A stretch of 64,000 bases of DNA, taken from positions 1,984,001 through 2,048,000 of the forward strand of contig NC_006177.1 of assembly GCF_000009905.1 (NCBI RefSeq), in the 5' to 3' direction. The position numbers were made by a program, and so were the translations under genes. Positions within the stretch are counted from its first letter, which is position 1; the number at the start of each line of letters is the position of its first letter. The notes below the pieces were generated by a model. That model was not told the DNA's origin and made no database searches. It saw nothing but the letters and a program-made list of their open reading frames with translations. This DNA is from Symbiobacterium thermophilum IAM 14863. GTDB taxonomy: Bacteria > Bacillota > Sulfobacillia > Symbiobacteriales > Symbiobacteriaceae. Positions 36,355-45,360 of this stretch are shown one piece after another.

Positions 36355-37164
36355 CTATTCCAGGCGGCGCAGCCGCTTGTAGGCCAGGATCACGAGCAGG
36401 ATGGCCACCGCCGTGAAGACCACCGTGCCGCCCGGCGCCAGGTCCAGGAAGTAGGCCAGGGTGAGCCCCGCCAGCACCGAGGCGACCCCGAAGGCGACGG
36501 AGAGCGCCAGCGCCCCCCGGAACGAGCGGGCCACCTGCAGGGCGGCCCCCACCGGGACCACCATCAGGGAGGAGACCAGGAGCGCCCCCACCACCCGCAT
36601 GGTGACCGCGACGGTCAGCGCGACCAGCACGTAAAACGCCACGTTGATGCCCCGGATCGGCAGGCCGCCCACCCGGGCGTACTCCTCGTCGAAGGTCGTG
36701 GCCAGCAGTTCCTTGTAGAGGAGCAGCAGGCAGAGCAGCACCGCGGCGCCCAGCGCGGCGATGACGCGCACGTCGGTGGGGCTCACCGTCACGATCGAGC
36801 CGAACAGGTAGGCCATGATCTCCCCGGTGCCGCCCGAGGCCAGCGAGAGCAGGATGACCGCCAGGGCCAGGGCGCCGGCGAGCACGATGGCCACCGCCAT
36901 CTCGCTGTACCGGCGGTACGACTGGCGCAGCCAGTCCATGCCCAGCGAGGCGGCCACGGCGAAGAGGAGGCCGGTGGCCACGGGGTAGGTGTGAGCCAGC
37001 ATGCCCGCCGCCACGCCGGCGAGGGTCACGTGCGACAGCGCATCGCCGTAGAGCGCGAGTCGGCGCAGCACCAGGAAGAGGCCGATGGACGGGGCGACGA
37101 CGGCCACCACCAGCCCCGCGATCAGGGCCCGCTGCATGAAGGCCAGCGACAGCATCTCGCTCAC
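36355..37164 (-). CDS. znuB: Zinc ABC transporter permease
   Basis: 269 residues from GTG at 37164, overlapping the znuC stop in a GTGA arrangement. About eight transmembrane helices; FLVLRRLALYGDALSHVTLAGVAAG and RVVGALLVSSLMVVPVGAALQ are signatures of the ABC-3 (Zn/Mn) permease family. Zinc specificity is inferred from the adjacent Zur-type regulator and the His-rich binding protein. Confidence 0.93.
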   Translation of the reverse strand: MSEMLSLAFMQRALIAGLVVAVVAPSIGLFLVLRRLALYGDALSHVTLAGVAAGMLAHTYPVATGLLFAVAASLGMDWLRQSYRRYSEMAVAIVLAGALALAVILLSLASGGTGEIMAYLFGSIVTVSPTDVRVIAALGAAVLLCLLLLYKELLATTFDEEYARVGGLPIRGINVAFYVLVALTVAVTMRVVGALLVSSLMVVPVGAALQVARSFRGALALSVAFGVASVLAGLTLAYFLDLAPGGTVVFTAVAILLVILAYKRLRRLE

Positions 37165-37940
37165 GGGCCGTCTCCCTCCCCGCGGTGGTGGTGATGGTGG
37201 ATGCGCAGGACATCGTGACCGTAGAGTTCGCACAGCTGCTCCTCGGTGCCGAAGTCCGCCGGCGAGCCGTGGTAGAACAGCCGGCGGTTCAGGCAGGCCA
37301 GGGCCGAGACCTCGTGGGTGATCGCGCCGATGTCGTGGGAGACGAGGATCACCGTCAGCCCCATCTCCTCCCGCAGGCGGCGGATCAGCCGGTAGAACTG
37401 CCCCTCCGCGGAGGCGTCAACACCCACCGTGGGCTCGTCCAGGATCAGAAGCTCCGGCCGGCTGACCAGGGCCCGGGCGATGAACACCCGCTGCTGCTGC
37501 CCACCCGAGAGCCGGCCCACCAGCCGGTCCTTGTACGGGAGGAGCCCGACCCGGTCCAGGGCTTGGCGCACGGCCAGCCGGTCCGACGCCGTGAACCGCC
37601 GGAAGAGGCCGCGCCGGGCCGTCAGGCCTGTGCTGACCACCTCCTCCACCGTGGCGGGAAAGGCGGAGTTGAAGGAGGCGGCCTTCTGGGCGACGTAGCC
37701 CACCCGCCAGCGCTCCCGGAACTGCTGTACGGGCGTGCCGAAGAGGCGGATTTCGCCCTGCGTGAGGGGCAGCAGCCCGAGGATCAGGCGGAGCAGGGTG
37801 GTCTTGCCGGAACCGTTGGGGCCGATCAGCCCCAGGTACTCCCCGCGCCCCACCGTCAGGCTGACACGGTCCAGCACCAGATCCTTACCGTAACCGAAGC
37901 TGACGTTCCGCACCTCGATGACCGGACTCGTCGCAACCAT
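37161..37940 (-). CDS. znuC: Zinc ABC transporter ATP-binding protein
   Basis: 259 residues. Walker [11 protein letters not shown]-loop VAQ, signature [15 protein letters not shown], Walker [13 protein letters not shown], switch His in VSHD. The ATG shares one base with the znuA stop (TGATG). The C-terminus ends in a run of five His near residue 250, a possible metal-responsive tail. Energises ZnuB. Confidence 0.93.
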   Translation of the reverse strand: MVATSPVIEVRNVSFGYGKDLVLDRVSLTVGRGEYLGLIGPNGSGKTTLLRLILGLLPLTQGEIRLFGTPVQQFRERWRVGYVAQKAASFNSAFPATVEEVVSTGLTARRGLFRRFTASDRLAVRQALDRVGLLPYKDRLVGRLSGGQQQRVFIARALVSRPELLILDEPTVGVDASAEGQFYRLIRRLREEMGLTVILVSHDIGAITHEVSALACLNRRLFYHGSPADFGTEEQLCELYGHDVLRIHHHHHRGEGDGP

Positions 37941-38947
37941 CACCGGCACCCCAGTGCAATGCGCAGGTTGGCGAGGTTCTCCCGCATGACCGACAGGTAG
38001 TCCTCCCCGGCGGCGACCTGCTCCGGCGTCAGCCCCTCGAAGGGGTTGAGCACCAGCGTCTCGGCGCCGATCTCGTCCGCCACCACGCGGGCGACCCTGT
38101 CGCTCACCAGCGTCTCGAAGAAGATGTACCGGACATCCTGCTCCCGGGCCGCGTCCACGACCGCCTTCAGGGCCCGCGGGGTCGGTTCGGCGTCCGGGGC
38201 CAGCCCCATGATGGCCCGCTGTTCCAGGCCGTAGCGGCGGGCCAGGTAGCCGAAGGCGGCGTGGGTGGTGAAGAAGGTCCGCCGCTCGCACTGGGCGAGA
38301 CCTGCGGCATACTCCCGGTCCAGCGCCTCCAGCTCCTTCAGGTACGCCGCAGCGCTTGTGCGGTACACGTCCGCGTTGCCCGGGTCGGCGGCGGCCAGCC
38401 CGTCGCGGATCCGCTCCACGATGTGGGCGGCGCCGGTCGGATCCAGCCAGATGTGGGGATCCAGGCCACCGTGATGGTGGCCCTCGTCCGCCCCCTCCTG
38501 GTGATCCCCGTGCAGGCCTTCATCGTGGTCGTCGTGCGCGCTTTCGTCACCGTGGCTCGGGTTCCCCCCCAGAAGGGCGAACCCGGCGCTGGTCTCCACG
38601 GCGATCAGGTCGCGGTTGTCCAGCGAGGCGAGCGCCTTGTCGATCCAGTGCTCGAAGCCCGCGCCCGCGTACAGGAAGACCTGTGCGCCGTTCAGGGTGC
38701 GGATGTCACCCACCGACGGTTCCCAGTCGTGGGGCTCGGTGCCCGGCGGGACCAGGTTGACCAGTTCGATCCGGTCTCCGCCCACCGCCCGCGCAAACTC
38801 GTATATCGGATAGATGCTGGCGACCACCCGCAGCCTTCCGTCCTCCGCGAAGCCGGAGGCCCCCCTGCGGGCGCCGTCGGCCGTCGCACAGCCCGCCAGC
38901 AACAGCAGCGCCGTGACCGCTGCCACGAACCCTCTCAGTCGGCGCAT
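37940..38947 (-). CDS. znuA: Zinc-binding lipoprotein
   Basis: 335 residues. Lipobox LLLLAGC near residue 20. Cluster A-I features: VVASIYPIYEFARAVGG, a ligand His in PGTEPHDWEPS, a charged His-rich loop (HDDHDEGLHGDHQEGADEGHHH) before GLDPHIWLDP, then TTHAAFGYLARRYGLEQ. The His-rich loop is typical of zinc rather than manganese binders. First structural gene after zur. Confidence 0.93.
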   Translation of the reverse strand: MRRLRGFVAAVTALLLLAGCATADGARRGASGFAEDGRLRVVASIYPIYEFARAVGGDRIELVNLVPPGTEPHDWEPSVGDIRTLNGAQVFLYAGAGFEHWIDKALASLDNRDLIAVETSAGFALLGGNPSHGDESAHDDHDEGLHGDHQEGADEGHHHGGLDPHIWLDPTGAAHIVERIRDGLAAADPGNADVYRTSAAAYLKELEALDREYAAGLAQCERRTFFTTHAAFGYLARRYGLEQRAIMGLAPDAEPTPRALKAVVDAAREQDVRYIFFETLVSDRVARVVADEIGAETLVLNPFEGLTPEQVAAGEDYLSVMRENLANLRIALGCR

Positions 38948-39004
38948 CCTCGTGCAGCCCTCCTCCAGCGATGAATACCGGATCTTCTGCGCCCCCACTG
39001 CGGC

Positions 39005-39034
39005 ATTCTGCACTTGGCCCTGGCTTGCCGTCAA
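39005..39034 (-). promoter_or_regulatory. znuA promoter
   Basis: Read leftward, TTGACG (39034-39029), 18 nt, CAGAAT (39010-39005), about 58 nt before znuA. Its -35 overlaps the operator-like sequence at 39031-39049. Confidence 0.5.
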
Positions 39035-39049
39035 GTAGGAATTTTATTG
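39031..39049. promoter_or_regulatory. Zur operator candidate at znuA
   Basis: TCAAGTAGGAATTTTATTG. Its inverse, CAATAAAATTCCTACTTGA, is nearly identical to the site upstream of zur (39501-39519): 17 of 19 positions match. It also encodes the last codons of zur. Confidence 0.6.
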
Positions 39050-39477
39050 TCTGCACCCGGTGCGCATGCGGGACAGTAGCCGAACAGCTCGATGCGGTGG
39101 GCGGAGATGATGAAGCCGTGCTGCTCCAGCGCCACCGCCTCCAGCTCCTTGATGGGGCAGTGCGCCAGGGGGATCTCCGCCCCGCACTCCAAACACACCA
39201 GGCTGTGGTTGTGGAGCTCCCGGTTCAGCGAGTACTGCGCCGTCCGCCCTGTCAGCTTCACCTCGGAAACCACGTTCAGCCGGGCCATCAACCGCAGGTT
39301 CCGGTAAATGGTGTCCAGGCCGATCTCGGGATAGGTCTGCCGCACCTGCTGGTAGATCTCATCGGCGGTCAGCGCGCCCTCGCCCGCGCTCAGGAGGACC
39401 TCGACGATGAGCCGCCGCTGGGGCGTCAGCTTGCAGCCCATGTCCTTCAGTCGCTGCAGAACCTGCTCCACCTGCAT
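39031..39477 (-). CDS. zur: Fur-family regulator, probably Zur
   Basis: 148 residues. Winged-helix N-terminus (LKDMGCKLTPQRRLIVEVLL, EIGLDTIYRNLRLM), the metal-sensing HNHSLVCLEC, and the C-terminal CPAC that completes the structural zinc site. The last four residues are encoded within the operator of znuA. Zinc-bound Zur would repress its own gene and znuACB; specificity is inferred from the linked transporter. Confidence 0.9.
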   Translation of the reverse strand: MQVEQVLQRLKDMGCKLTPQRRLIVEVLLSAGEGALTADEIYQQVRQTYPEIGLDTIYRNLRLMARLNVVSEVKLTGRTAQYSLNRELHNHSLVCLECGAEIPLAHCPIKELEAVALEQHGFIISAHRIELFGYCPACAPGADNKIPT

Positions 39478-39500
39478 GGGGCACCCTCCCTGCTCCGAAC

Positions 39501-39519
39501 CAGTAAAATTCCTATTTGA
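39501..39519. promoter_or_regulatory. Zur operator candidate at zur
   Basis: CAGTAAAATTCCTATTTGA lies just downstream of the -10 of the zur promoter, so a bound repressor would block initiation. It repeats, in the opposite orientation, at 39031-39049. Confidence 0.6.
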
Positions 39520-39547
39520 GTTTAGCCGCCCGCACCGCCCCTGTCAA
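39519..39547 (-). promoter_or_regulatory. zur promoter
   Basis: Read leftward, consensus TTGACA (39547-39542), 17 nt, TAAACT (39524-39519), ending about 42 nt before the zur start; the clearest sigma-A promoter in the window. Confidence 0.75.
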
Positions 39548-39595
39548 CACGAAGACCAGGGCCAGCGCCCTGGTCCGCCATGTGCGCCAAGTTGT

Positions 39596-41059
39596 TCAGT
39601 CGCCCAGCACGTTGGTGCCCAGCACCAGGTCGATGTCATCGGCGGCGGTCGGGTCCGGGGCCATCCGGATCACGACGCCGGGAATCACGCTCTCCAGGCG
39701 CTGCCGCACGCTTTCCTCGTCCAGCTCCGGGTCGCGCACCAGTGCCATCGTCACGGAGAGCACCGCCTGGCTCTCGTGGACCCGCACCCGCATTCCGGCG
39801 GCCTCCAGGCCGGCCACGTAATCCCACGCAGCCCCCTGGCCCGTGGCGTCCACCACGTAGACCGAGGCCCAGGCACCGGCCGTCTCGTCGGCGGTCCCGT
39901 CCGGGCCTTCCGCGGCGTCGCCGCCCAGGCCGTCACCGGTCGGATCCGCCACGGTCTCCCCGCTTTCCCCGTCGCTGTTGGCGGCCTCCTCCTCGGCCCG
40001 GGCGGCTGCGGCCGCCTGAGAGCGGGCCACCTCCCGCTGCAGCACGGACTGGTACTCCTGGTTGTCGGCCTGCGCCCGGGCGAGGAAGTCCTCGCCGGGC
40101 GGCTCGCCCACCAGGAGCTCGTAGGCCGTGGACCGCAGCTTCACCAGATCGGCGCCGAAGTAGAAGACGCCGTCGATCCAGTACTCGTCCGCCTCGATGG
40201 TGCCCGTGACCGGGGACTTGGTCAGGGCCTGGCGCCCGGTGGTGGCCAGCTTCAGCATCTCCCCCACCGTCATGTCGGTGCCGATGGTGTGGTACAGGGC
40301 CGGGATCAGCTGGCCGGCCCGGGCGAACAGGGCCGGGGACGCCGCCTTCTTCATGGCGGCCTGGATGATCTCCTGCTGGCGCCGCATGCGGCCCACGTCG
40401 CCCTGGGAGTCCGACCGGAACCGGGCGTACTTCAGCGCGGTGAGGCCGTCCATCACCTGCGGCCCGGCCTGAATGTCGATCACCAGCCCCTCCGGGCCGA
40501 AGCGCCGGTCTGCGGGATCGACGTAGTAGAGCGGCTCGGGCGGGTTCACCTCCACGCCGCCCAGGGCGTCGATGACCTCAACGAACCCGTCGAAGGAGAT
40601 GGAAACCCAATGGTCGATGTCCATGCCCAACAACCGCTCCACCGTCTCCACCGACAGGGTGGGGCCTCCGAAGGCGTAGGCGTGGTTGATCTTGTCGTAC
40701 CCGCGGCCGGGGATGTACGTCCAGAGGTCACGGGGAATGGAGAGCATGGCGACCCGCTGTTCACGGGGGTTGTACGAGACGACCATCAGCGAGTCCGATC
40801 GGCCCCACTCTCCCTCCATGCTGTCCACGCCCATCACGAGGAAGGTCTGCAGCTCCGGCAGCGTGTGCAGCGGGGGCTGTTCCTCCGCCGAGCCGTCCGG
40901 GTTCGTGGGATTGGACCTGCCCGGATCGGCGGTCGCCGGCGAGTCAAACGGTCGGTGAAGCGCCACGGCGCGGACTGCGGCTGCGAGGGCGAGAAGAAGC
41001 ACCAGAGGGATCACCCAGTGCCACCGCTTGCGTGTGGACTTCTTTGATGTTGAGCGCAC
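39596..41059 (-). CDS. LytR-CpsA-Psr (LCP) family protein with LytR_C domain
   Basis: 487 residues from GTG behind GAGGAGGG. One N-terminal transmembrane helix (about 13-32), then the LCP core: LVMGVDSMEGEWGRSDSLMVVSYNP, LSIPRDLWTYIPGRGYDKINHAYAFGG, and RFRSDSQGDVGRMRRQQEII, with the Arg/Asp residues that bind the polyprenyl pyrophosphate. An acidic linker leads to a C-terminal LytR_C domain (about 395-487, VYVVDATGQGAAWDYVAGLEAAGM). Transfers undecaprenyl-linked glycopolymers to peptidoglycan. TATAGT upstream (about 41100) may be its -10. Confidence 0.92.
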   Translation of the reverse strand: MRSTSKKSTRKRWHWVIPLVLLLALAAAVRAVALHRPFDSPATADPGRSNPTNPDGSAEEQPPLHTLPELQTFLVMGVDSMEGEWGRSDSLMVVSYNPREQRVAMLSIPRDLWTYIPGRGYDKINHAYAFGGPTLSVETVERLLGMDIDHWVSISFDGFVEVIDALGGVEVNPPEPLYYVDPADRRFGPEGLVIDIQAGPQVMDGLTALKYARFRSDSQGDVGRMRRQQEIIQAAMKKAASPALFARAGQLIPALYHTIGTDMTVGEMLKLATTGRQALTKSPVTGTIEADEYWIDGVFYFGADLVKLRSTAYELLVGEPPGEDFLARAQADNQEYQSVLQREVARSQAAAAARAEEEAANSDGESGETVADPTGDGLGGDAAEGPDGTADETAGAWASVYVVDATGQGAAWDYVAGLEAAGMRVRVHESQAVLSVTMALVRDPELDEESVRQRLESVIPGVVIRMAPDPTAADDIDLVLGTNVLGD

Positions 41060-41227
41060 GGGCCACCCTCCTCGTTGCGGAGTTTACCTGTCTTACTATA
41101 GCAGAGAAAAGAACGTTATCGGATAGGGATCTTCATGAGGGACCTACCGTAGTTTGACGTGCCTGTCGCCGGTTGGGTTTCTGCGCGCGGGTGGCCGCCC
41201 CCTGCCGTAGGGGGGCGGCCACCGGTG

Positions 41228-41458
41228 TCAGCGCCCGCCTGTCAGGGCCGCCGGTCGGTCGCCAGCGACCGCGTCCGCCGGCGAGGCTGCGATCGGCCGC
41301 CTGGCCACGGCGCCCGCCGGCGAGGTCGCGATCGGCCGCCTGGCCACGGCGCCCGCCGGCGAGGTCGCGATCGGCCGCCTGGCCACGGCGCCCGCCGGCG
41401 AGGTCGCGATCGGTCGCCTGGCCACTGCGCCTGCCGGCCCGGGCGGACGTTCAGTCAT
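41228..41458 (-). CDS. Possible 76-residue repeat peptide coupled to the SEC-C gene
   Basis: ATG overlaps the stop of the SEC-C gene (ATGACTGA). The translation is four imperfect copies of PAGAVARRPIATS. The underlying 39-bp DNA repeat is open in several frames, so coding cannot be shown; only the coupled start favours it. No recognised domain. Confidence 0.25.
   Translation of the reverse strand: MTERPPGPAGAVARRPIATSPAGAVARRPIATSPAGAVARRPIATSPAGAVARRPIAASPADAVAGDRPAALTGGR
41272..41443. repeat. 39-bp tandem repeat, about four copies
   Basis: Units beginning CGCCCGCCGGCGAGG start at about 41272, 41311, 41350 and 41389, with a partial fifth. The unit contains GCGATCGGCCGCCTGGCCACGG; the second and third copies are identical, indicating recent expansion. 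The remaining part of this intergenic stretch (41060-41270) holds the LCP promoter region and GC-rich sequence without a gene. Confidence 0.85.
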
Positions 41459-41927
41459 CGGCGCCCTGCGCCTGTTGAGCGGGCGGGGATTCGAGTTCGG
41501 TGCCGTTGAGGTAAAGCAGCCGGCCGTCCTCCCGCTTGAACTCCGACCGTTCGGTGAACGAGTCCTCGGGCCGTCCGGGAATGCGGAACCACGCCGTCAG
41601 CGTGCCGCGGGAGATCCCGTTCTCGTCCTCCGACTCCGTCTGGTGGATGACCAGCCGGGTGAAATCCACTTTGGAGCAATAGAGCAGCGTCTCCCGCTTG
41701 AACTGGGCCTCGGTCTTGCCCGCCCGTGCCGGGTTGTCGGGATGGGTCGTGCGCCAGAGGTAGTCGACGTCGCCGATGGCATAGGCCGTGAAGCGGCTCC
41801 GGATCAAGCTCTCCACGGTGTCCGGGTACTGGATTCGGGCATGGTAGAGGCCACAGCAGGTCTTATACTTCCTGCCGCTGCCGCAGGGGCAGGAGTCGTT
41901 CCGTCCGACTTTCTGCAACAGGTCCAC
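41451..41927 (-). CDS. SEC-C motif protein, YchJ-like
   Basis: 158 residues. N-terminal SEC-C zinc motif GRNDSCPCGSGRKYKTCC (about 8-25), then the YchJ-type NTF2-like domain: LIRSRFTAYAIGDVDYLWRTTHP and FTRLVIHQTESEDENG. Function of the family is unknown; the SEC-C zinc motif often mediates protein or ribosome contacts. Lies downstream of dnaE2 by 78 nt. Confidence 0.88.
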   Translation of the reverse strand: MDLLQKVGRNDSCPCGSGRKYKTCCGLYHARIQYPDTVESLIRSRFTAYAIGDVDYLWRTTHPDNPARAGKTEAQFKRETLLYCSKVDFTRLVIHQTESEDENGISRGTLTAWFRIPGRPEDSFTERSEFKREDGRLLYLNGTELESPPAQQAQGADD

Positions 41928-42005
41928 CTCACAGTTACTGTTGACGAGTGCCTATGGAGCCGGGCGCGCACGCGCACCCGCACGTATTCCAGTATAGTAT
42001 GTCCG

Positions 42006-45000
42006 TCAAGTATCCAGCAGCCGTAATCTGTTGACTGTGATAGAGACGTGCCCGCCCCGGCGGTCGACGCGGCCCAGGGCGGCCAGCGGCGGCCGCGGGT
42101 CGGTGAAGATCAGATGGCCGTAGCGCTGGTAGACGTCTTCAAAGATCGTGAGGTCGATCAGCCCCGTCTCGTCCTCCAGGGACAGGAAGACGACGATCTT
42201 GCCCGACCGGGTCGGCGGCCGGTGCGGGCAGACGGGCAGCCCGGCCACCTTCACCAGCTCCCCCGCCCGGCGCTGCCGCACCTCCTGCGCGGTGAGGTAC
42301 CCCTCCCGGGCCAGCCGCTCCCGCACGAAGCGCATGAAGTGGGTCCGCACCATCAGGCCCGTGAGCTCGTACTCCTTCAGGTAGCGCTCGGCGGCGCCGA
42401 AGTCGGCGATCGCAGGTGTCCCCTGCGGCGACGCGGCCTCCAGCGCTTCCGCCGCCTGCGCGCCCAGCCCGGGCGCATCGCCGTCCAGCAGGCCGGCCTG
42501 CCCCGCCCCACGCTCCTGCCGGATCCTTTCCGCCTCCAGCAGGTGCGCCACCTGCCAGAGCGCCGCCCGCCGGTTGGAGTGCAGCCGATCGAAGGCGCCG
42601 GCCAGCACCAGCGCCTCCAGCGGCCCGCGCGGCACCGCACCCCCGGTCCGTCGCACCAGGTCAGCCAGCGACCGGAACTCGCCCCCGTCCCGGGCCGCCA
42701 GGATCGCTGCGGCCGCCGGCTCCCCCACCCCCTTCACGGCCCGGAGCCCGATGCGGATCGCCTTGCCTGTCGCCGGGTATTCGGGGGCAAAGGGCTCCAT
42801 CCCCCAGAAGGCCTCCCAGGCCTCCCGGCTCCACTCCTCCACGGTGAAGGCTTCCTCCGACCGGTTGATGTCCACCGGCAGCAGGCCGACGCCGCGCCGG
42901 CGGGCCTCCACCGCCAGCGTGTTGATGGGGTAGTAGCCCATCGGCTGTGCCGACATGAGCGCGGCGAAGTACTCGGCCGGGTAGTGGCGCACCAGATAGG
43001 CGGTCTTGTAGGCCGTGTTGGCAAACGCCGCGGCGTGGGCCTCGCAGAAGCCGTACGAGGCGTAGCCCTGGATGTAGGAGAAGATGGTGTCGGCCACCGC
43101 CGGATCCACCCCGGCCGCGGCCGCTTTCTGCCGGAAGAGCCGGCCGATGGCCTCCATGTCCTCCCGGTTGCGGGCGTGGGTCATCACCCGGCGCAGCTGG
43201 TCCGCCTCGCCGGGGGTGAAGCCCGCCACCGCGGTGGCGATCTCGATCACCTGCTCCTGGAAGAGCACCACGCCGTAGGTCTTCTCCAGGATCGGCTTCA
43301 GCTTGGGATGCAGGTAGGTGACCTCCTCCTTCCCGTGGCGGCGGGCCAGGAACGGCTCCACCATGTTCCCCTTGATGGGCCCGGGGCGGATGATGGCCAC
43401 CGAGGCGACGATGTCCTCGAACCGGTCCGGCTTCAGCCGGGCCTGCAGCGCCCGCTGCGCCGGCGACTCCAGCTGGAAGACGCCGATGGATTCGCCCACG
43501 CCCAGCATCTCATAAGTGGCCGCGTCGCCGTGGGGGATCTGCTCGTAGTCGATATCGCCGATGGCCCGCACCGCGTCGTCGACGGCGGTGAAGGTGCGCA
43601 GGGAGAGCAGGTCCAGCTTCACCAGCCCCAGGTCCTCCACGTACTCCTTGTCGAACTGGCAGACCACCTGGCCCTTCGCCGCCATCTGCAGCGGCGTCAC
43701 CTCCAGGAGCGGCCGGCGGGAGATCACCAGCCCGCCCAGGTGGGTGCCGATGAAGCGGGGGAAGCGGGCAACCCGCTCCGCCGCCTGCACCAGCTGCTCG
43801 AACTTGTGCCAGGGAATGCCTGACTGGCGCAGCTCGGGGTAGCGGGCCATGACGGTGAGGATCTCGTCGGCCCCGGCGTGCCAGGGAATGCGCTTGGCCA
43901 GGTAGTCCAGATCCGCCTCCTGAAAGCCCATCGCCTTGCCCAGGTCCCGCACCGCCGAGCGGGCCTGGAAGGTGTTGTAGGTGCAGACCGAGGCCACGTG
44001 GTCGGCGCCGTACTTGCGGTAGACGTAGGCCGCCACCTCGTCCCGCCGGCGGGCGTCGAAGTCGATGTCGATGTCGGGCTTCTGCGCCCGCTCCAGCGAC
44101 ATGAAGCGCTCGAACAGCAGGCCGCGCTCGATCGCGTCCACGTCGGTGATGAAGAGGCAGTAGGCCACCGCCGAGTCGGCGGCCGAGCCCCGCCCGGCGC
44201 AGCGGATCCCCCGCTCCCGGGCGAAGCGGACCACGTCCCAGACCAGCAGGAAGTAGTCCTCGTACCCCAGCCGGGTGATGATGGTCAGCTCGTGCTCCAG
44301 CCGGCGGCGGATCCGCTCGGTGATGCGCCCGTAGCGGCGGGCCGCCCCGTCGTAGACCAGGTGGGTGAGGTAGGCGGCGGGGTGCGAGCCGTCGGGGGTC
44401 TGAAACTCCGGGTGGAGCCGGGCGTCCAGGTCCAGCACCGGTCGGCACCGCTCGGCGATGGCGAGGGTGTTCTTCACCGCCTCCGGAAACTCCCGGAAGC
44501 GCTCGATCATGACCTCCGGCGGCTTCAGGTAGCGCTGGTCGTTGAGCGGCCGCTCCGGGTGGGGCTGGTCGATGCGGGTGAGGGTGCGCACGCAGGTGAG
44601 CAGGTCGTGCACGAAAAACTCCTCGCGCGTGCGGTGGTGCACGTTGGACGTGACCACCAGCGGCAGACCCAGCGCCTCGCCCAGGTCCCGCAGGGCGCGG
44701 TTCAATGCCTGTTCGCCGGGCAGCCGCTCGTCGTGCAGCTCCAGGTAGAAGCGTCCGGGGAACCAGGCCGCGTAGCGCCGGGCCGCGGCCTCCGCCTCGG
44801 CCAGCCGCCCCCGCAGGATCAGGGAGGGAATCTCGCCCCGCCGGCAGCCCGAGAGCGCGATCAGCCCGTCGGTGTCGTGGCTGAGGGCCGACAGGGGACA
44901 CGCCGGCTGCAGCCGGTCGTGGCCCGGGGCCAGGGCGAACATCGCCCCCGGCGTCGCGCGGGGCTCCTGCCCGAGATGGGCGGCGGTGATCAGCCGGTTC

Positions 45001-45263
45001 AGGTTGGCGTAGCCCTTGGGCCCGGTGGCCAGCAGCGTGAGGTGGTAGCCGCCCTCCAGGGTGAGCTCTGCCCCCTGAATCGGCTGGATGCCGGCCTCCT
45101 GTGCCTTGCGCTGGAAGCGCACCGCTCCCGACACGTTGTTGTGGTCGGTGAGGGCCAGGGCCGGCATCCCGTGCAGGGCCGCCTCCGCGATCAGGTCATC
45201 CAGCCGGGAGGCGCCGTCGAGGAACGAAAACGGCGAGTGCACGTGCAGGTGGACGAAGCTCAT
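42006..45263 (-). CDS. dnaE2: Error-prone DNA polymerase III alpha subunit (DnaE2/ImuC)
   Basis: 1085 residues. PHP domain with HLHVHSPFSFLDGAS; C-family catalytic motifs GRGSAADSAVAYCLFITDVD, PDIDIDFDARRRDEV (two catalytic Asp) and LVKLDLLSLRTF (third Asp); then the HhH and a short OB domain ending in HVSITVNRLRLLDT. It lacks the C-terminal clamp-binding extension of the replicative enzyme, and its length and company with an ImuB-like gene identify it as the mutasome translesion polymerase. Synthesises across lesions after SOS induction. Separated from its partner genes by a repeat array. Confidence 0.93.
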   Translation of the reverse strand: MSFVHLHVHSPFSFLDGASRLDDLIAEAALHGMPALALTDHNNVSGAVRFQRKAQEAGIQPIQGAELTLEGGYHLTLLATGPKGYANLNRLITAAHLGQEPRATPGAMFALAPGHDRLQPACPLSALSHDTDGLIALSGCRRGEIPSLILRGRLAEAEAAARRYAAWFPGRFYLELHDERLPGEQALNRALRDLGEALGLPLVVTSNVHHRTREEFFVHDLLTCVRTLTRIDQPHPERPLNDQRYLKPPEVMIERFREFPEAVKNTLAIAERCRPVLDLDARLHPEFQTPDGSHPAAYLTHLVYDGAARRYGRITERIRRRLEHELTIITRLGYEDYFLLVWDVVRFARERGIRCAGRGSAADSAVAYCLFITDVDAIERGLLFERFMSLERAQKPDIDIDFDARRRDEVAAYVYRKYGADHVASVCTYNTFQARSAVRDLGKAMGFQEADLDYLAKRIPWHAGADEILTVMARYPELRQSGIPWHKFEQLVQAAERVARFPRFIGTHLGGLVISRRPLLEVTPLQMAAKGQVVCQFDKEYVEDLGLVKLDLLSLRTFTAVDDAVRAIGDIDYEQIPHGDAATYEMLGVGESIGVFQLESPAQRALQARLKPDRFEDIVASVAIIRPGPIKGNMVEPFLARRHGKEEVTYLHPKLKPILEKTYGVVLFQEQVIEIATAVAGFTPGEADQLRRVMTHARNREDMEAIGRLFRQKAAAAGVDPAVADTIFSYIQGYASYGFCEAHAAAFANTAYKTAYLVRHYPAEYFAALMSAQPMGYYPINTLAVEARRRGVGLLPVDINRSEEAFTVEEWSREAWEAFWGMEPFAPEYPATGKAIRIGLRAVKGVGEPAAAAILAARDGGEFRSLADLVRRTGGAVPRGPLEALVLAGAFDRLHSNRRAALWQVAHLLEAERIRQERGAGQAGLLDGDAPGLGAQAAEALEAASPQGTPAIADFGAAERYLKEYELTGLMVRTHFMRFVRERLAREGYLTAQEVRQRRAGELVKVAGLPVCPHRPPTRSGKIVVFLSLEDETGLIDLTIFEDVYQRYGHLIFTDPRPPLAALGRVDRRGGHVSITVNRLRLLDT

Positions 45264-45360
45264 GAGCGGCGCCTCCCTTCAAAGTCGTATTCCCCGGCCG
45301 CAGGGTCCGTGCCCCGGGACTCCCCCGGATGACCTGGTGCGCGGATCCCCTGTGTTCCCA

